Positions 43,059-54,439 of a stretch of DNA of 64,000 nucleotides are shown here, one piece after another; within the stretch, counting starts at the first letter, position 1; every line of letters starts with the position of its first letter. A program made the translations under genes and the position numbers. The notes beneath the pieces were generated by a model. It saw nothing but the letters and a program-made list of their open reading frames with translations, ran no database searches and was not told the origin of the DNA. Source of the stretch: Brachypterus glaber (taxonomy: Eukaryota > Arthropoda > Insecta > Coleoptera > Kateretidae); NCBI GenBank assembly GCA_958510825.1, contig OY294048.1, positions 21,593,589 to 21,657,588 on the forward strand. The letters run 5' to 3'.

Positions 43059-45038
43059 TATGGAGCTTTCTTTGCCAGATCAACACGGCGCAGGACAATT
43101 TTGCTCAAATTTGGCATATCTTTATCAAATGGGGTCTAGATCACTAGATCGAAAGGATTTCGCTAGAAAACGACCAGTTGGAGATATTAAGGTGGCTCAT
43201 ATTTGACATTTTAAAAAAATTCCAAAAACATGATTTACATAAATAAAAGGACTTGTGTAAAAGATAAAATTATATTTTTGCCGGATATCAAAAGAGCATT
43301 AAATTTTAGTCTTAACCAAGAAAAAATTTTACCACAAATTTTACCACAAATGTCATGTCAATATGGCGGCCTAGACGGCCTAGATGCAACTTGTCGAATT
43401 TAAACGTGCTATCCCCAAAATACACCCTTCGATTTTTTTATTTTTTGTCACTGACACTCATATATAGTGGGGAAGTATACCTATAAAATATTAGAAAAAG
43501 TATTTGACATTTGTAGAAGTTATAGCAAAAAATAGAGGTCCAATAGTCAATACCGAAAATTTGTTTTGGCTTCAGAAACTATTTTTTTATCAAAGTAGGC
43601 CTTGAATTTGATACTTTTATATGTAATATGTATGTGCCAAAATGTTGCAACAAATTAAAAAACCTCTCTCCAACCCCCACCCCATAAAATAACCCCCCAA
43701 ATATATTAAATTGTGTCCCAGAATGTTTTCAAAATCTCTTAGGAGTGATTAGATCTCGTCAAAATAATGCCACAAATTCATATAATTTTTTTGGCTACGG
43801 TCACCCTACTCTGAGATATTTGCCCCCACGATGAAATAATTTTTTTTTTTTTTTTGATAACTTTGTTACTTTTTAATATATTTAAACAATTTTTTGAGGA
43901 TTGTTTTATGAAAATTAATGCGCATCGAATGATTTTAACAGAAGTTTCGAAAGTCAGGGGCGGACTTCCGTTATGGTTCCAAATTTTTAGGATCACAAAT
44001 TTTAGACTTTTGATTACTTTTTTTACATTCACTGAGCAATTTTGATCAAAAAAGTACCCTACGCAAAATTTGATAAAATGAAGCATTTCCAAGAAAAAGG
44101 CACTTTTTTAATCCAAAGGCAGGAGGTGAAAAATTAAAATCAAATCTAAGAAGCGAATATCACAAAAGATGGGGGCGCCAGTCGAAAATTTCATAAGAAC
44201 ATATGAAAGTCCGCCCCTGTCTTTTCTTATAACTTTTGAAACTTTTGTTAAAAAGTAAAAAAATTATCAAAAAAAAAAAATATTTTTCTATTTTATCTTG
44301 GGGGGAAAATATCTCAGTTAGGCAAAAAAATTATATGAACTTGTGGCATTATTCTGACGAGATCTAATCACCCCTAAGAGATTTTGGAAAAATTCTGGGA
44401 CAAAATTTAATACATTTGGAGGTTTATTTTATGGGGTGGGGGTTGGAGAAAGCTTTTTTAAATTGCTGCAACATTTTGGCATATACATATTACGTATAGA
44501 AGTATTAAATTCAAGGCCTACTTTGATAAGAAAAATAGTTTCTGAAGCCAAAACTAATTTTCGGTATTGACTATTGGACCTCTATCGGACATTTTTTGCT
44601 ATATCTTCTACAAATGTCCAATACTTTTTCTAATATTTTATAGGCATACTCCCCCACCATATATGAGTTGACTGACAAAAAATAAAAAAAATGAAGGGGA
44701 TGTATTTTGGGGATAGCACTTTTAAATTTGACAAGTTACATCTAGTAGGCCGCCATATTGAAATGAAATTTGTGGTAAAATTTTTTCTTGGTTAAGACTA
44801 AAATTTAATGCTCTTTTGATATCTGGCAAAAATATCTTTTTATCTTTTACACAAGTCCTGATATTTAGATTTATGTAAATCATGTTTTTGGAATTTTAAA
44901 AAAGGTTAAAAATGAGCCATCCTAATATCTCCAAAACTAGTCGTTTTCTAGCAAAATCTTTTCGATCTGCCAAATTTGAGCAAAATTGGAGGGAGGACGG
45001 TCCGGTTCCGTGTTGATCTGATGAAGAAAGCTCCATAT
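43059..45038. mobile_element. 2-kb fold-back palindrome
   Basis: The left arm 43,059-43,975 and the right arm 44,200-45,038 are inverted copies along nearly their whole length. Landmarks: TATGGAGCTTTCTT ends, AAACATGATTTACATAAAT, AGGACTTGTGTAAAAGAT, TGGGGATAGCA-type sequence, CCCCACCCCATAAAATAA, GAGATCTAATCACNCCTAAG and AGTCCGCCCCTG. The unpaired centre is only about 225 bp and none of it codes. The arms differ at an estimated 10-20 percent of positions. Both borders are A+T-rich with TATA; TA target use is possible. Confidence 0.85.
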
Positions 45039-45344
45039 AATATGTGAGTGTGTCGTAGAGCGAAGGGTATATTAGCGAAAAAAAAAACGATTTTTTGATT
45101 TTTGGGGTTTCGGATGCACTGTACATTTCTAAGTAAATTAATGAAATAAAAAACAATAATATCCCCAATAGTTTTTTTATTATGATGTTTTTTGTAAAGG
45201 CTTACAAAAAACAGTTATAAAAATAAGTAATAAAAATTATTAAAATTATTAGTTGGGCATAATAACATCTCTACTCAATATATCCTAACTTCAGAATACC
45301 TTTACTCAAAAAATATCTACACCATAACATCTCTACTCAAGAAT

Positions 45345-45900
45345 ATACAGGGTGATCATTTAAAAACGATCCACCCCAAATATCTCGCAAACTAAGCACA
45401 ATATAAAAATTCTAAAAAAGAGGTTAATTTGGTTTTACGAGAGAGAAATTTAAGTATATTATTTTGGGGGTTGTAACTTTTACCCCTAACCCCCAGCTAC
45501 CTCAATATTAGAATATTAAATACCAACCCCATCTTGTGATATGTCATTTAAAAGAGCTTAAAAATGGAATTATTTTAGTTAAAACAAAAATTAAATATAC
45601 CGACCCTTAACTTAAGGGTGGATGATTTTATTTCAAAATAATTGGTACAAAATATTCACAAAAATAGCTTAATATTTATAAATTACTTCTACCCTTTAGC
45701 TACCAGCCACCCCAACTGTTTTATTTTTAATTAAATCCCAATTCTTGCGATACCCTATTTCAAAGAGCTTAAAAAGTTCTAATAACATAATAAGTTAATA
45801 ATGGATAATATCCATTGGATATGATCGAATATCCACTTCTTAGGATCATATATCTTGAGAACCACTAAACCAATTTTGAAAATGAAAAATTATTGAAACC
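45345..45900 (+). repeat. One-ended CAGGGTG repeat
   Basis: Begins TATACAGGGTGATCATTTAA, then AACGATCCACCCC, as at the outer ends of the TIR elements in the window. I could not find the inverted partner, so this is a fragment or a diverged copy. Confidence 0.5.
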
Positions 45901-46879
45901 CTAATTAAAAGACCTTGTGTCACTTTACATGTCTAATTTTAATTTTAGGCCCTATTTTAATTTTTGGTCAGTGTCATTCAGGGCCAAGTCGCGGTCATTA
46001 AACGTGATTTGTTTTGGATAAAATTTAATGGAGGCTTTAGTGGGACCCTTTGAAACCCAAAATCGCGCAAGTTTGAAAAAATCTTATTTTTGGCTTGCAC
46101 CCCAATGCAACCGAAGTTTCTTCCCCACAGACCCCTTGAAAAATTTGAATTATGCAGGAATGTTAAAAGCGTTATATTTAACATGACTTACATCGCATTC
46201 TAGCCATTATTCTATAAAAAGTAAACCTGGCTGCACATTAAATCTTAGTTTTCATGGCCAGTCCATTCATTTAATTCATTTTAATTTCAGGCTCGCACAA
46301 TTGTGCAATGTCAGATACGTAACGTAAGATACGTAATGTCAGATAAAAAGAAATTATAATTTTTCCAAATAATGAAGTAAAGTTTAGGCTGATTTACTTA
46401 TCAGGTGTCGATATCGTGTTAATACAATCTGTATAATTTTTTTAACTCTATAGTCTCATATAATTAACAGAATTTTAAACAAACTTGAGCAAGTGTCCAC
46501 TGTGGGTGTTTTTTGTAAGTCAGATACACTCATTAAAGTTGCCGTAGCAAAAAAAAAATCATTAGCTTTACAGTGATACTACACATTAGGAAAGTAGTCC
46601 CTAATTATTTGCAAGTAATATACATTAAAAAAAAAACATTTAAATATAGTTTCACAGATATTTGTGTTTCTAGTGTCAACTAGATGAAACGTTGCAAGCA
46701 CCCTGTCAAAACATTGGCACTATTATACACTAGAGCCATCTAGTTTGCAGATTTCAAACTAGGTGTTTTGTTTGATTTTAAATTCTGTATCTTTAAAACA
46801 TTATATTCTAGCAAAAAACTGTTTATAACATTTTTTATAGGGCTTAAAAAGAGCTTTTATTTAAAATATAATTTTTTGA
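45901..46879. other. Non-coding interval
   Basis: No coding frame or element terminus recognised. Confidence 0.35.
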
Positions 46880-47300
46880 AATTGGGTTATAAATATGTGA
46901 GATATGCTAAAAAAACCTTTTACTGCTTTAAACGCCAATATCTCGAAAACAATGCGTTTTAGGAAAACGATTTTTGACCAATTTAAAATTATCTTTTATA
47001 TAAGTGCTAAATTAACCAAATACAATAATAATTGCCTTAATTATAAACAAAAAACGCTAAAAATAGGAGTTTTACCCTATTTTTACCCCCTTACCCCCAA
47101 TCGTTTATCCCCAAAATCGAATCAGCTCTTCGGAATACGATAAGAAACAATATGCAAAAAAACGCAAGTCGATATCTCATGTAGAAATGAGTTAGAGAGT
47201 TTACACCCAGACAGGCAGACAGACGGACGGAAAAATTTTTTTTACTGATTTCGACTCAGAATGGTCTAAAACGTCGAGAAATGTGAAAAAAACGTGGTCA
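46880..47300 (+). repeat. Dispersed repeat, copy D (CAGACAGACGGACGG tract)
   Basis: AATATCTCGAAAACAATGCG, a TTTTTACCCCCTTACCCCCA stretch, TCGATATCTCATGTAGAAAT, a CAGACAGGCAGACAGACGGA tract at 47,211, then TTTCGACTCAGAATGGTCTA and CGTCGAGAAATGTG. Same general layout as copies B and C, but a different subfamily. Confidence 0.6.
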
Positions 47301-47571
47301 AAGATTTTGACTTTTCGGCGAAGATTTTCAATACATCGGCAATCTTAGTAGCACTAAGTGCCGATGTAAAATGTATAGTAAGGTAAAAAAAGATTGGCTG
47401 CACTATTTTAGAAAAATGAACCTCTGGGATTTTACTATGAGTAATGTCCAGACCTTCCCATACTAGGATCTATAATCCGTTTTCTTCGTCAATTTTGTTC
47501 TTCTAAATTGATCTGAAGAACAAGATATTGTCTCGATGGCATGACTTATTTAGGTATCATTTTATGATGAA

Positions 47572-48404
47572 CAGTACCCCTGCGTATTTCCAGTTGTAGT
47601 CCAGTCTTCAGGTCAATAAAAGAGGCTTTAACTGGAAATAATTCAGGGAGTTTGGACTTCTCTGTTTATTGGGTAGGGTTAATGGCCGCAAATAAAAAAA
47701 AAACCATTTTACGACGTTGAACTCGATTTGGAACTATAATTTTTTTAACGTGTTTTTCACAAAAAACGAATTTTTAAAATATATCTTAAACGTTACACTA
47801 TACCTTTTTAGATTTTTAATTTTTTTTTTCGAAAAACCAAAATTGTTCTTTATCGTCGGTTAGGCATGTCCCTTAGAATATTTTATGTATAAATTAAAAA
47901 AATCAATCTGACACTTTTTTTTTTAATTTACGTAAAATTAATTTTTTTAAAAATAATTCACACACTTGTGCCTCATTATCTCGAGTTAACCGATTTTCGA
48001 TTGAATTAAGCATAAGAAAAAACCTTCCTAACCAAGTCATAAAGAAAAATATAAAACCCAACATTGTAACGTTTAAGGCGGTGCCGTGAATTAGCTATAA
48101 GTCGTACAAAAAAATACATGACACAAAAAATGTTGGAGATTTGGTCCTCTTTATTTTCATATCAAACGTTTTTTTTTTGTCCTAGGATGCACCAATCTTG
48201 AGATATTTTAAAAAGTCCGTTTTTTGTAAAAAATACATTAAAAAATGACAGTTCCAAATCGAGTTCAATGTCGCAAAATTGTTTATTTGCGGAATTAAAC
48301 CCTACCCAATAAACCACAAATCTAAACTCCCTTAATTATTTGCGGGTAAAGCCTCTTTTATTAACTTGAAGACTGGACTATAACTGGAAATACGCCGGGT
48401 ACTG
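47572..48404. mobile_element. Non-autonomous TIR element, CAGTACCC...GCGTATTTCC ends
   Basis: The left end CAGTACCCCTGCGTATTTCC pairs with the right end GGAAATACGCCGGGTACTG. The arms (about 200 bp) share AGTCCAGTCTTCA, AATAAAAGAGGCTTTA, GTTTATTGGGTAGGG and GAACTCGATTTGGAACT. The centre, with poly-A/T, has no ORF. A solo left end of the family is at 33,470. Confidence 0.8.
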
Positions 48405-48415
48405 GTAATGAAGTC

Positions 48416-48447
48416 AGATAGATAGATAGATAGATAGATAGATAGTC
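48416..48447 (+). repeat. (GATA)n microsatellite, LINE 5 tail
   Basis: Eight GATA units; on the minus strand (TATC)n forms the 3' tail of the LINE fragment that follows. Confidence 0.85.
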
Positions 48448-48658
48448 GTCGTTCGTTAATTAGAAATTATAAAGTATAACTTAAATATTAAATACCAATA
48501 AATAGTATATTATGAATAGAACATATTTAATTAAAATTAAGATGACTAGATTTAGTATTTTATACGTATTTATATAAAAAAGTAAAAAAAAAACAAGGAG
48601 AAAAAAAACTAAAAATATTCTTAAAGCGCATATAAAACTTCAAGTTTTGTGTTAAAAA

Positions 48659-49650
48659 TTACTGTGTGGGCGGTGTTTTGAACAACTGGTCTACACTATA
48701 AAAACATTTATTTAATAAAAATTCTTTTAACTTTGTTTTAAAAATATTTAACTTTTTGCTACTCTTAAGTTTTAATGACAGGTGTTTAAAGACTTTTTGT
48801 GCAAAACAGTCAGGCAATTTTTTACCAATTTCCAATCTATAGAAATCTAAATGAAAATTACGACAAGATCGAGTTTCGTAGCAGTGAATATTATTAGAAA
48901 AACCCTCAAAACTTCTGACATTCCTGTTTTGAGAAATAAATACTTTTCCTGAGTGTGATGAAGCGCCCCAAAATATAAGCCCATATAATATTCTTGAATG
49001 AATATTCGCATAGTAAAAGGATATTAATTGATTTATAGTAAGTACTTGCCTAAGATTTTTAATTAGGTATGTACAGCTATTTATTTTGGAGATGACATCA
49101 CTACAATGAGGCCCCCAACTTAAAGTTTCATCTAGTCTAACTCCTAAAAATTTGACTGTATTGCATCTTTGAACTTCATTATTATTTATGTTTAGATCTT
49201 TTTTAATTTGGGCGGTATGAAATATAACAAAATTTGTTTTACTTATGTTTAGGTAGAGTTTGATGTTAAAAAATGAATGTACGTCTTTTAATGCGGTCAG
49301 GATAAGAGCTTCTAATAGACTAATATCTATTGCGCTATTAGAAGAGAGCAATCGTCAGCGTAGAGTTTAATTAGAGAATGAAAAAGTGCGTTTGGCATTT
49401 TATTTATGAAAAGCAAAAATAGGATTGGGCCCAGAATGGAGCCCTGAGGTCCCCTACGTTTATGTTTAATTTCTCAGAGCTTACTTTGGTAAAAATATTT
49501 TCTTCAGTTTTAAAATTACAACAAATTGAAAGCGATTTTCTAAGTAAGACTTAAACCAATTGTGCGATTCATTCCGGATTCCGTACTTGTACAAAATATC
49601 CAAAAGAGTTTTAGGATCCACACAATCGAAGGCAGTCAGTCCACATAGCT
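48659..49650 (-). pseudogene. LINE 5 ORF2 fragment (reverse transcriptase to C-terminus)
   Basis: The 3' part, 48,659-49,351, is open for 230 codons: NTVKFLGVRLDETLSWGPHC, FYYANIHSRILYGLIFWGAS, FHLDFYRLEIGKKLPDCF, FKTKLKEFLLNKCFYSVDQL. The polymerase core upstream (49,351-49,650) is split over two frames with stops after LLIAQ and KKIFLPK. No start is present. The FYSVDQL-type ending is shared with the fragment at 34,150-34,300, suggesting related LINE lineages. Confidence 0.8.
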
Positions 49651-49944
49651 GTAAATTTAGCTTTATTATTTAGTGTTTATTGCTAAGGATTAAAATTTAA
49701 TTAGAATTTTATAAAACGAAAAAAAAAAGATATACCTACTTATAAATCGATCAGACAACAAAGTGGAATAAGATATTAAACCTATAGGTTTATTACCTCC
49801 TTATAAGGCGCGCCGTCGAGGCGTCTTAATAAAAGACAAGCAGTGAATATATATATAGAATGCTTCGCATTCCATAGTCAACGTTTCGCAGTTGCAAGTA
49901 TTTTTTTCATTTTAATAAAATAAAAATAATAATTGATATTTCAC

Positions 49945-50560
49945 TTCCTTGGAAAAATCACGTAGAATTTTTAAGTAAAAAATGCGCGAGCTATTGTTTT
50001 GCTTTTAAAAGGTTACAAACACTTGCCGATAAGAGGGTAGTTAAAATGTTCTATTATTTGAATTTCATTTCAATAATTCGTTACGGTATAATACTTTGGT
50101 GTAACAGTTACATAGCTGGTATAATTTTTACACTTTAAAAAGTGGCTATTCGCTGTATGTATAACTTACCATTTAGATATACATGCAGTGATGCATTTAA
50201 AAGTGAAAAAATTCTAACTTTCTCTTGCATTTACATTTTTGAAACTTTAAAATACGTAAACCTTAATTTAAATAAATTGAATCATTTAAAATTAAATGAA
50301 AACCACAATTATAATACTAGACATGGCCTTAATATTAAATATCCCAGACACTTCCTTACTTTATATGAAAATAGTCCCTTCTATCATGGTGCTACACTTT
50401 ATAATAAATTACCCCCCATAATTAGAAATTTGCCAAATCGTATGTTTTTAAATTAAATTAAATTTATATTAATATCTGATGCCTTTAATACAGTTAAAGA
50501 TTTTGAAGAATTAAATTTTAATAAGTATATCCATATTTGCAAATTATAATATTTATATTA
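49945..50560 (+). pseudogene. LINE 6 ORF2 C-terminal fragment
   Basis: Plus strand: IDISLPWKNHVEFLSKKCAS, MFYYLNFISIIRYGIILWCN, then a TAA where a Gln codon is usual (FTL-stop-KVAIR), then AIRCMYNLPFRYTCSDAFKS, NHNYNTRHGLNIKYPR and ATLYNKLPPIIRNLPNRM. A single C-to-T change would explain the stop. This is the thumb and C-terminal region of a CR1/Jockey-type LINE, 5'-truncated near 49,940. Confidence 0.75.
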
Positions 50561-50589
50561 AGTATACTGTACTAACTTATGATTGTTTT

Positions 50590-50862
50590 ATACTGTTTAA
50601 CGTCGTTTTTCGCTGCTATGGCCTAATTGGCGGGACCGCCATCTTTACGTGCCCTCCGAAGCAACGTCCTCAACAGAACCCGCATCCACCCTGAAATGTG
50701 TTTACAGTTTTACCTGCAACCCACATTACAGTTAGTCATCGTAGTTCCATCTACATACTATTTACACCACTAGACATCCATACTCTATGTGGGGCTCGAA
50801 CCCACAGCCCCGGGACCCGTAATCAAACGCGATAACCATTGCGCCACCGGGGTCGGCTACTA
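50590..50862 (-). mobile_element. tRNA-derived SINE
   Basis: On the minus strand, starting near 50,860, the sequence reads CCCCGGTGGCGCAATGGTTA (A-box-like GTGGCGCAATGG) and, about 35 nt on, GTGGGTTCGAGCCCCAC (B-box GGTTCGAGCCC inside a T-arm-like stem). A roughly 200-bp unrelated body follows, ending CAGCGAAAAACGACGTTAAA. There is no 3' acceptor-stem partner, so it is not a tRNA gene. The G+C content contrasts with the flanks. The internal Pol III promoter would drive transcription; mobility would depend on a partner LINE. Confidence 0.75.
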
Positions 50863-51519
50863 AGATCTTTGGATGAATAAATTATTAAAGTTTTTTCCTA
50901 AAAAAAAAAAAAAAAATACGTTAATCGCGCTGTTGCTTTTATTTTTTCGATTTTTTTTTATTTAGCCCCTATCTTTTTTGTTTTCGAAAGCATTTTTTTA
51001 ATTTGGTATATGATAAATTAACATAATTTTCCTGAAGTTAATATGAGATTTTCTTTCTTTCTTATTTTTTATCCGATTCTTTTCAGTTACAATACGCTTC
51101 GTGTCCTTGGTTTTCCCTGAAAATTTGAAGCTGTTCAAATGATTCTTTGTTGAGTTACAAAACGTGACATACGTACAGACGGACAGACATACAGACAGAC
51201 AGACAGACGGACAGATGTATATTTTTAAAAGTTGTTTAAAATTGCATATAACACTTTGGTACAATTTTTTTTATTTTGGACCAAATTTTTCATTTTTCGG
51301 GGTCCCAAGTAAACGTATAATGCTCCCTTGCTGTGAAGCTGCGAAGAGCATAACAAAAGTATAGGAAGCTTACTCGAGTAAAGACACGCTCGTATAAATT
51401 ACAAAAGTTTATTGAATATTTCATATTCTTTTTATTTTTATTTTTTATTCAATAAATAAAATAAATTCTTAACTGAAGTATGTATGGCTTTATTTAATTA
51501 AAAAGAATCCATTTAGACT
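50863..51519. other. Non-coding, with another dispersed-repeat fragment
   Basis: Includes a GACAGACAGACAGACAGACG tract at 51,178-51,216 next to GTGACATACGTACAGACGG, part of the same dispersed-repeat family as copies A-E, and TGAAGCTGCGAAGAGCATAA at about 51,337. No gene. Confidence 0.5.
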
Positions 51520-51851
51520 ACCTAATAACAAGCCGTGAAGATATGTAATGCTACGCATTTCATTATATACTATTTACAGTATGGTATATTTCCTAAAAAA
51601 ACAAATTAAAAAAAAAAATAAAGAAAAAATTAAAAATATTTTTGGAAAAACGAAAAATTTTTGAAAACAATTTTTTTTTATGATTTTTTAACCCCACATA
51701 ATTTTTTGCTTTTGGGGGATTACTTTCAAAAACAACAGGGACCTTCCCCTCATAGAACTAGATTTTTCCTAAAAATTTTAAGTGGGATTATTCGTTCTTG
51801 AGTTATCGTGTCCACAAAAAAAAAACGAGACATCGGACGGACAGGCACATT

Positions 51852-53755
51852 TGGTGAAGCTGGAGCTAAAGTGGTCTAACTGACAAAATGTAAATATGGA
51901 GAAAATGAAGAAAACGCGTTTTGACTTATAATTTAATCACTTTTACCTTTAAAACAAAACTTTTTGGGCATATGTTAGCTTAAAATATATATAAAAACTT
52001 ATTTCATTAAAATAACTTTAGTTTTGCGTGCCTTCAATTATTACGCGACACTTTTTAGGAAAAAACTCACACAAAAGTTTATTTTTTTTTGGGTAAGTTG
52101 GCATAGTAGGTGTAAAATAATAATTAAACCTAACCATATAATATAATTTTAATTATTTTAATGCCATTTTAAAGCTATTTTATACATAAATTTTAGAAAT
52201 TGCTATTTTTGCCAAAAGTAAAAAAGCTAAAGTGGTCTAACTAACATTGTTTTCAACACTCATTATTTCCCAAACAAAACCAACTATTGCAACAGTTATA
52301 CATGAAATAGTGTAATACTACCTTTAAACTATGCTATAAAATTATTTTTGGGTGTATACAAGTATTACGTAACACTTTTTAGGGTAAACTAAATGAGCCT
52401 GTTTTTACAAAAAAAGGTCACAATATGAATAATTTTAGCTAAAAACGCAGAAAAAATGTTGTATAGAATATAAAAAGATCCACAAATAAAATTTTAATTA
52501 GTTTTATGCCACTTTTAAGCTATTTTACACATAAATTTTAGAAATTGCTATTTTCGCCAAAAGTGAAAAAGCTAGTGGTCTAACTAACATTGTTTTCAAC
52601 ACTCGTTATTTCCCAAACAAAAGCAACTATAGCAACAGTTATACATGAAATAGTGTAGTACTACCTTTAAACTATGCTATAAAATTATTTTTGGGTGTGT
52701 CCAAGTATTACGTAACACTTTTTAGGGTATACTAAATGAGCCTGTTTTTACAAAAAAAAAGGTCACACAATATGAATAATTTTAGCTAAAAACGGACAAA
52801 AATGTTGTATAGAACATAAAAGTCCAAACCAAATAAGATTATAATTATTTTTATGCCACTTTTAAGCTATTTCACACATAAATTTTAGAAACTGCTATTT
52901 TTGCCGAAAGTAAAATAGCTAAAGTGGTCTAACTAACCATGTTTTCAACACTCGTTATTTCCCAAACAAAACCAACTATTGCAACAACTATGCATTAAAT
53001 GCTATAGTACTAGTACTAGTACTAGTACTAGTACTAGTATTTTTTACAAAAAAATGGTTTTTTTTTGTAAAAACAGGCTCATTTAGTATACCCTAAAAAG
53101 TGTTACGTAATACTTGGACACACCCAAAAATAATTTTATAGTATAGTTTAAAGGTAGTACTACACTAGTTCACGCATAATTGTTGCAATAGTTGCTTTTG
53201 TTTGGGAAATAACGAGTGTTGGAAAAAATATTAGTTAGACCACTTTAGCTTTTTAAATTTTGGCAAAAATAGCAATTTCTAAAATTTATGTGTGAGCTTT
53301 AAAATTAATTATAATCTTATTTGGTGGGTCTTTTTATGTTCAATATTACGTTTCTTCTGCGTTTTTAGCTAAAATTATTCATATTGTGACCTTTTTTTTG
53401 TAAAAAACGCGCTTATTTGGTATACCCCAAAAAGTGTTGCGTAATACTTGGGTACACCCAAAAATAATTTTATTATATTATATAAAGCTCGCTTATATAT
53501 ATTTTTTTGCAAACATTATTTAGAAATAGGAAAACACATATTTAAAATACAATGAGTCAAACCGTTTTTAGAAAATTTAAAAAATAAATAAATGTAGAGT
53601 TCCTAAATGTTATCGTTTAAATTAAGGGGTTTGGACAGGTTTATAGACCTAAAATGCGTTTAAACTATAAATATATAATGTCTAGTATTGAAATATGGCC
53701 GTAACTCATTTTCGCCAAAAATGTTAGTTAGACCACTTTAGCTCCAGCTTCACCA
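51852..53755. mobile_element. TIR element built of ~348-bp tandem and inverted units
   Basis: The terminal repeats TGGTGAAGCTGGAGCTAAAG...GTGGTCTAACT (left) and the inverse AGTTAGACCACTTTAGCTCC...AGCTTCACCA (right) are almost identical over 30 bp. Inside, units of about 348 bp start near 52,143, 52,489 and 52,838. After a TAGTAC microsatellite (53,003-53,037) an inverted copy runs to about 53,480. Each unit contains a short copy of the terminal sequence (AAAGTGGTCTAACTAAC) and CAAGTATTACGTAACACTTT. No ORF. It is inserted in dispersed-repeat copy E. Confidence 0.85.
53003..53037. repeat. (TAGTAC)n microsatellite
   Basis: Five to six AGTACT units at the turning point between the direct and inverted units of the surrounding element; the unit is itself palindromic. 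Confidence 0.85.
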
Positions 53756-54128
53756 TTTTAAAAGTTTCTTATTTTTTCATGTAACACACTTTTATCCAAG
53801 AATTTTTTGTCTAGGGCGTTTTTTGGCGATTTTGGGAATTTCGAATACTATTCTAGCGCTACGCACTGTGAACAGTATGATAATACGTAAATAATTTAAT
53901 AATATTAGGTACTTAAGTTTTTAAATTATTTATTAGCCTAAAAAGAATGAGACATTTTAAAGTTTGTTTTTAATAATTAAGAGTCCCTAAATATTTGGCG
54001 CTTAGCTCGTTTTATTTTAGTTCAATTTTTTAATATTATAAATAATTATTAGAATGCATTAAATAAAAATAAATTCAGTCCGATTTAATACATTTTTAAA
54101 ATATTTTTTTACCGTTCGACTCACATTT

Positions 54129-54265
54129 CTGCCATGATAAAGTAAAGGGCAATCAGTAAGTGACATAGGTCAATAGCAGCGTTTTCAAAATATTACATCA
54201 GGGTTGAAATGAAAACGCCGATATGCGACAAAAGTTACTTACTGCCCTTTACTTTAACAGGGCAG
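54129..54265. mobile_element. Small MITE with CTGCC..TAAAGTAAAGGGCA ends
   Basis: CTGCCATGATAAAGTAAAGG / inverse CCTTTACTTTAACAGGGCAG, then inverted CAGTAAGT and GCGTTTTCA. ATTT lies directly outside both ends (54,125-54,128 and 54,266-54,269) and may be a 4-bp target duplication. Confidence 0.65.
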
Positions 54266-54439
54266 ATTTGTGGTAGAAATTCAGAAATTTTAGTGTTAGG
54301 GGCAACTTTGGCGGATTTTCGGCACAGGTTAGAATCTTTTGATCTTTTTGAAAGGCACATAATTTTGTATGGTTTGGTTTGGTTTGGACTTTTCCTTGGA
54401 TATCTTCAATGGGTGACCACGCAAATGAATTAAGGAACA

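Larger units (their letters stand above)
48416..49690 (-). mobile_element. LINE 5: 5'-truncated, decayed non-LTR retrotransposon
   Basis: Minus strand: RT motif A LTAFDCVDPKTLLDILYKYG (about 49,640-49,570), a frameshift, motif B PQGSILGPILFLLFINKMPN, motif C LYADDCSLL, another break at 49,351, then the C-terminal part to 48,659, a 3' untranslated region and the (TATC)n tail. It inserted about 12 bp outside the right end of the TIR element at 47,572-48,404. Confidence 0.8.
51520..53890 (-). repeat. Dispersed repeat, copy E, split by a TIR element
   Basis: Read on the minus strand from about 53,890: ACTGTTCACAGTGCG, CGCCCTAGACAAAAAATTC, CATGAAAAAATAAGAAACTT, then the inserted element (53,755-51,852), then GTGCCTGTCCGTCCGATGTC, GACACGATAACTCAAGAACG, TATATAATGAAATGCGTA and TCTTCACGGCTTGTTA. 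Copy A (3,718-4,735) has the same order without the insertion. Confidence 0.75.

Noticed and set aside
43778..44092. Open frames near the centre of the 2-kb palindrome
   Set aside because: Short, A+T-driven, not conserved between the two arms.
50786..50860. Functional tRNA gene
   Set aside because: A and B boxes are present, but the acceptor stem has no 3' partner and the similarity continues into a SINE body.
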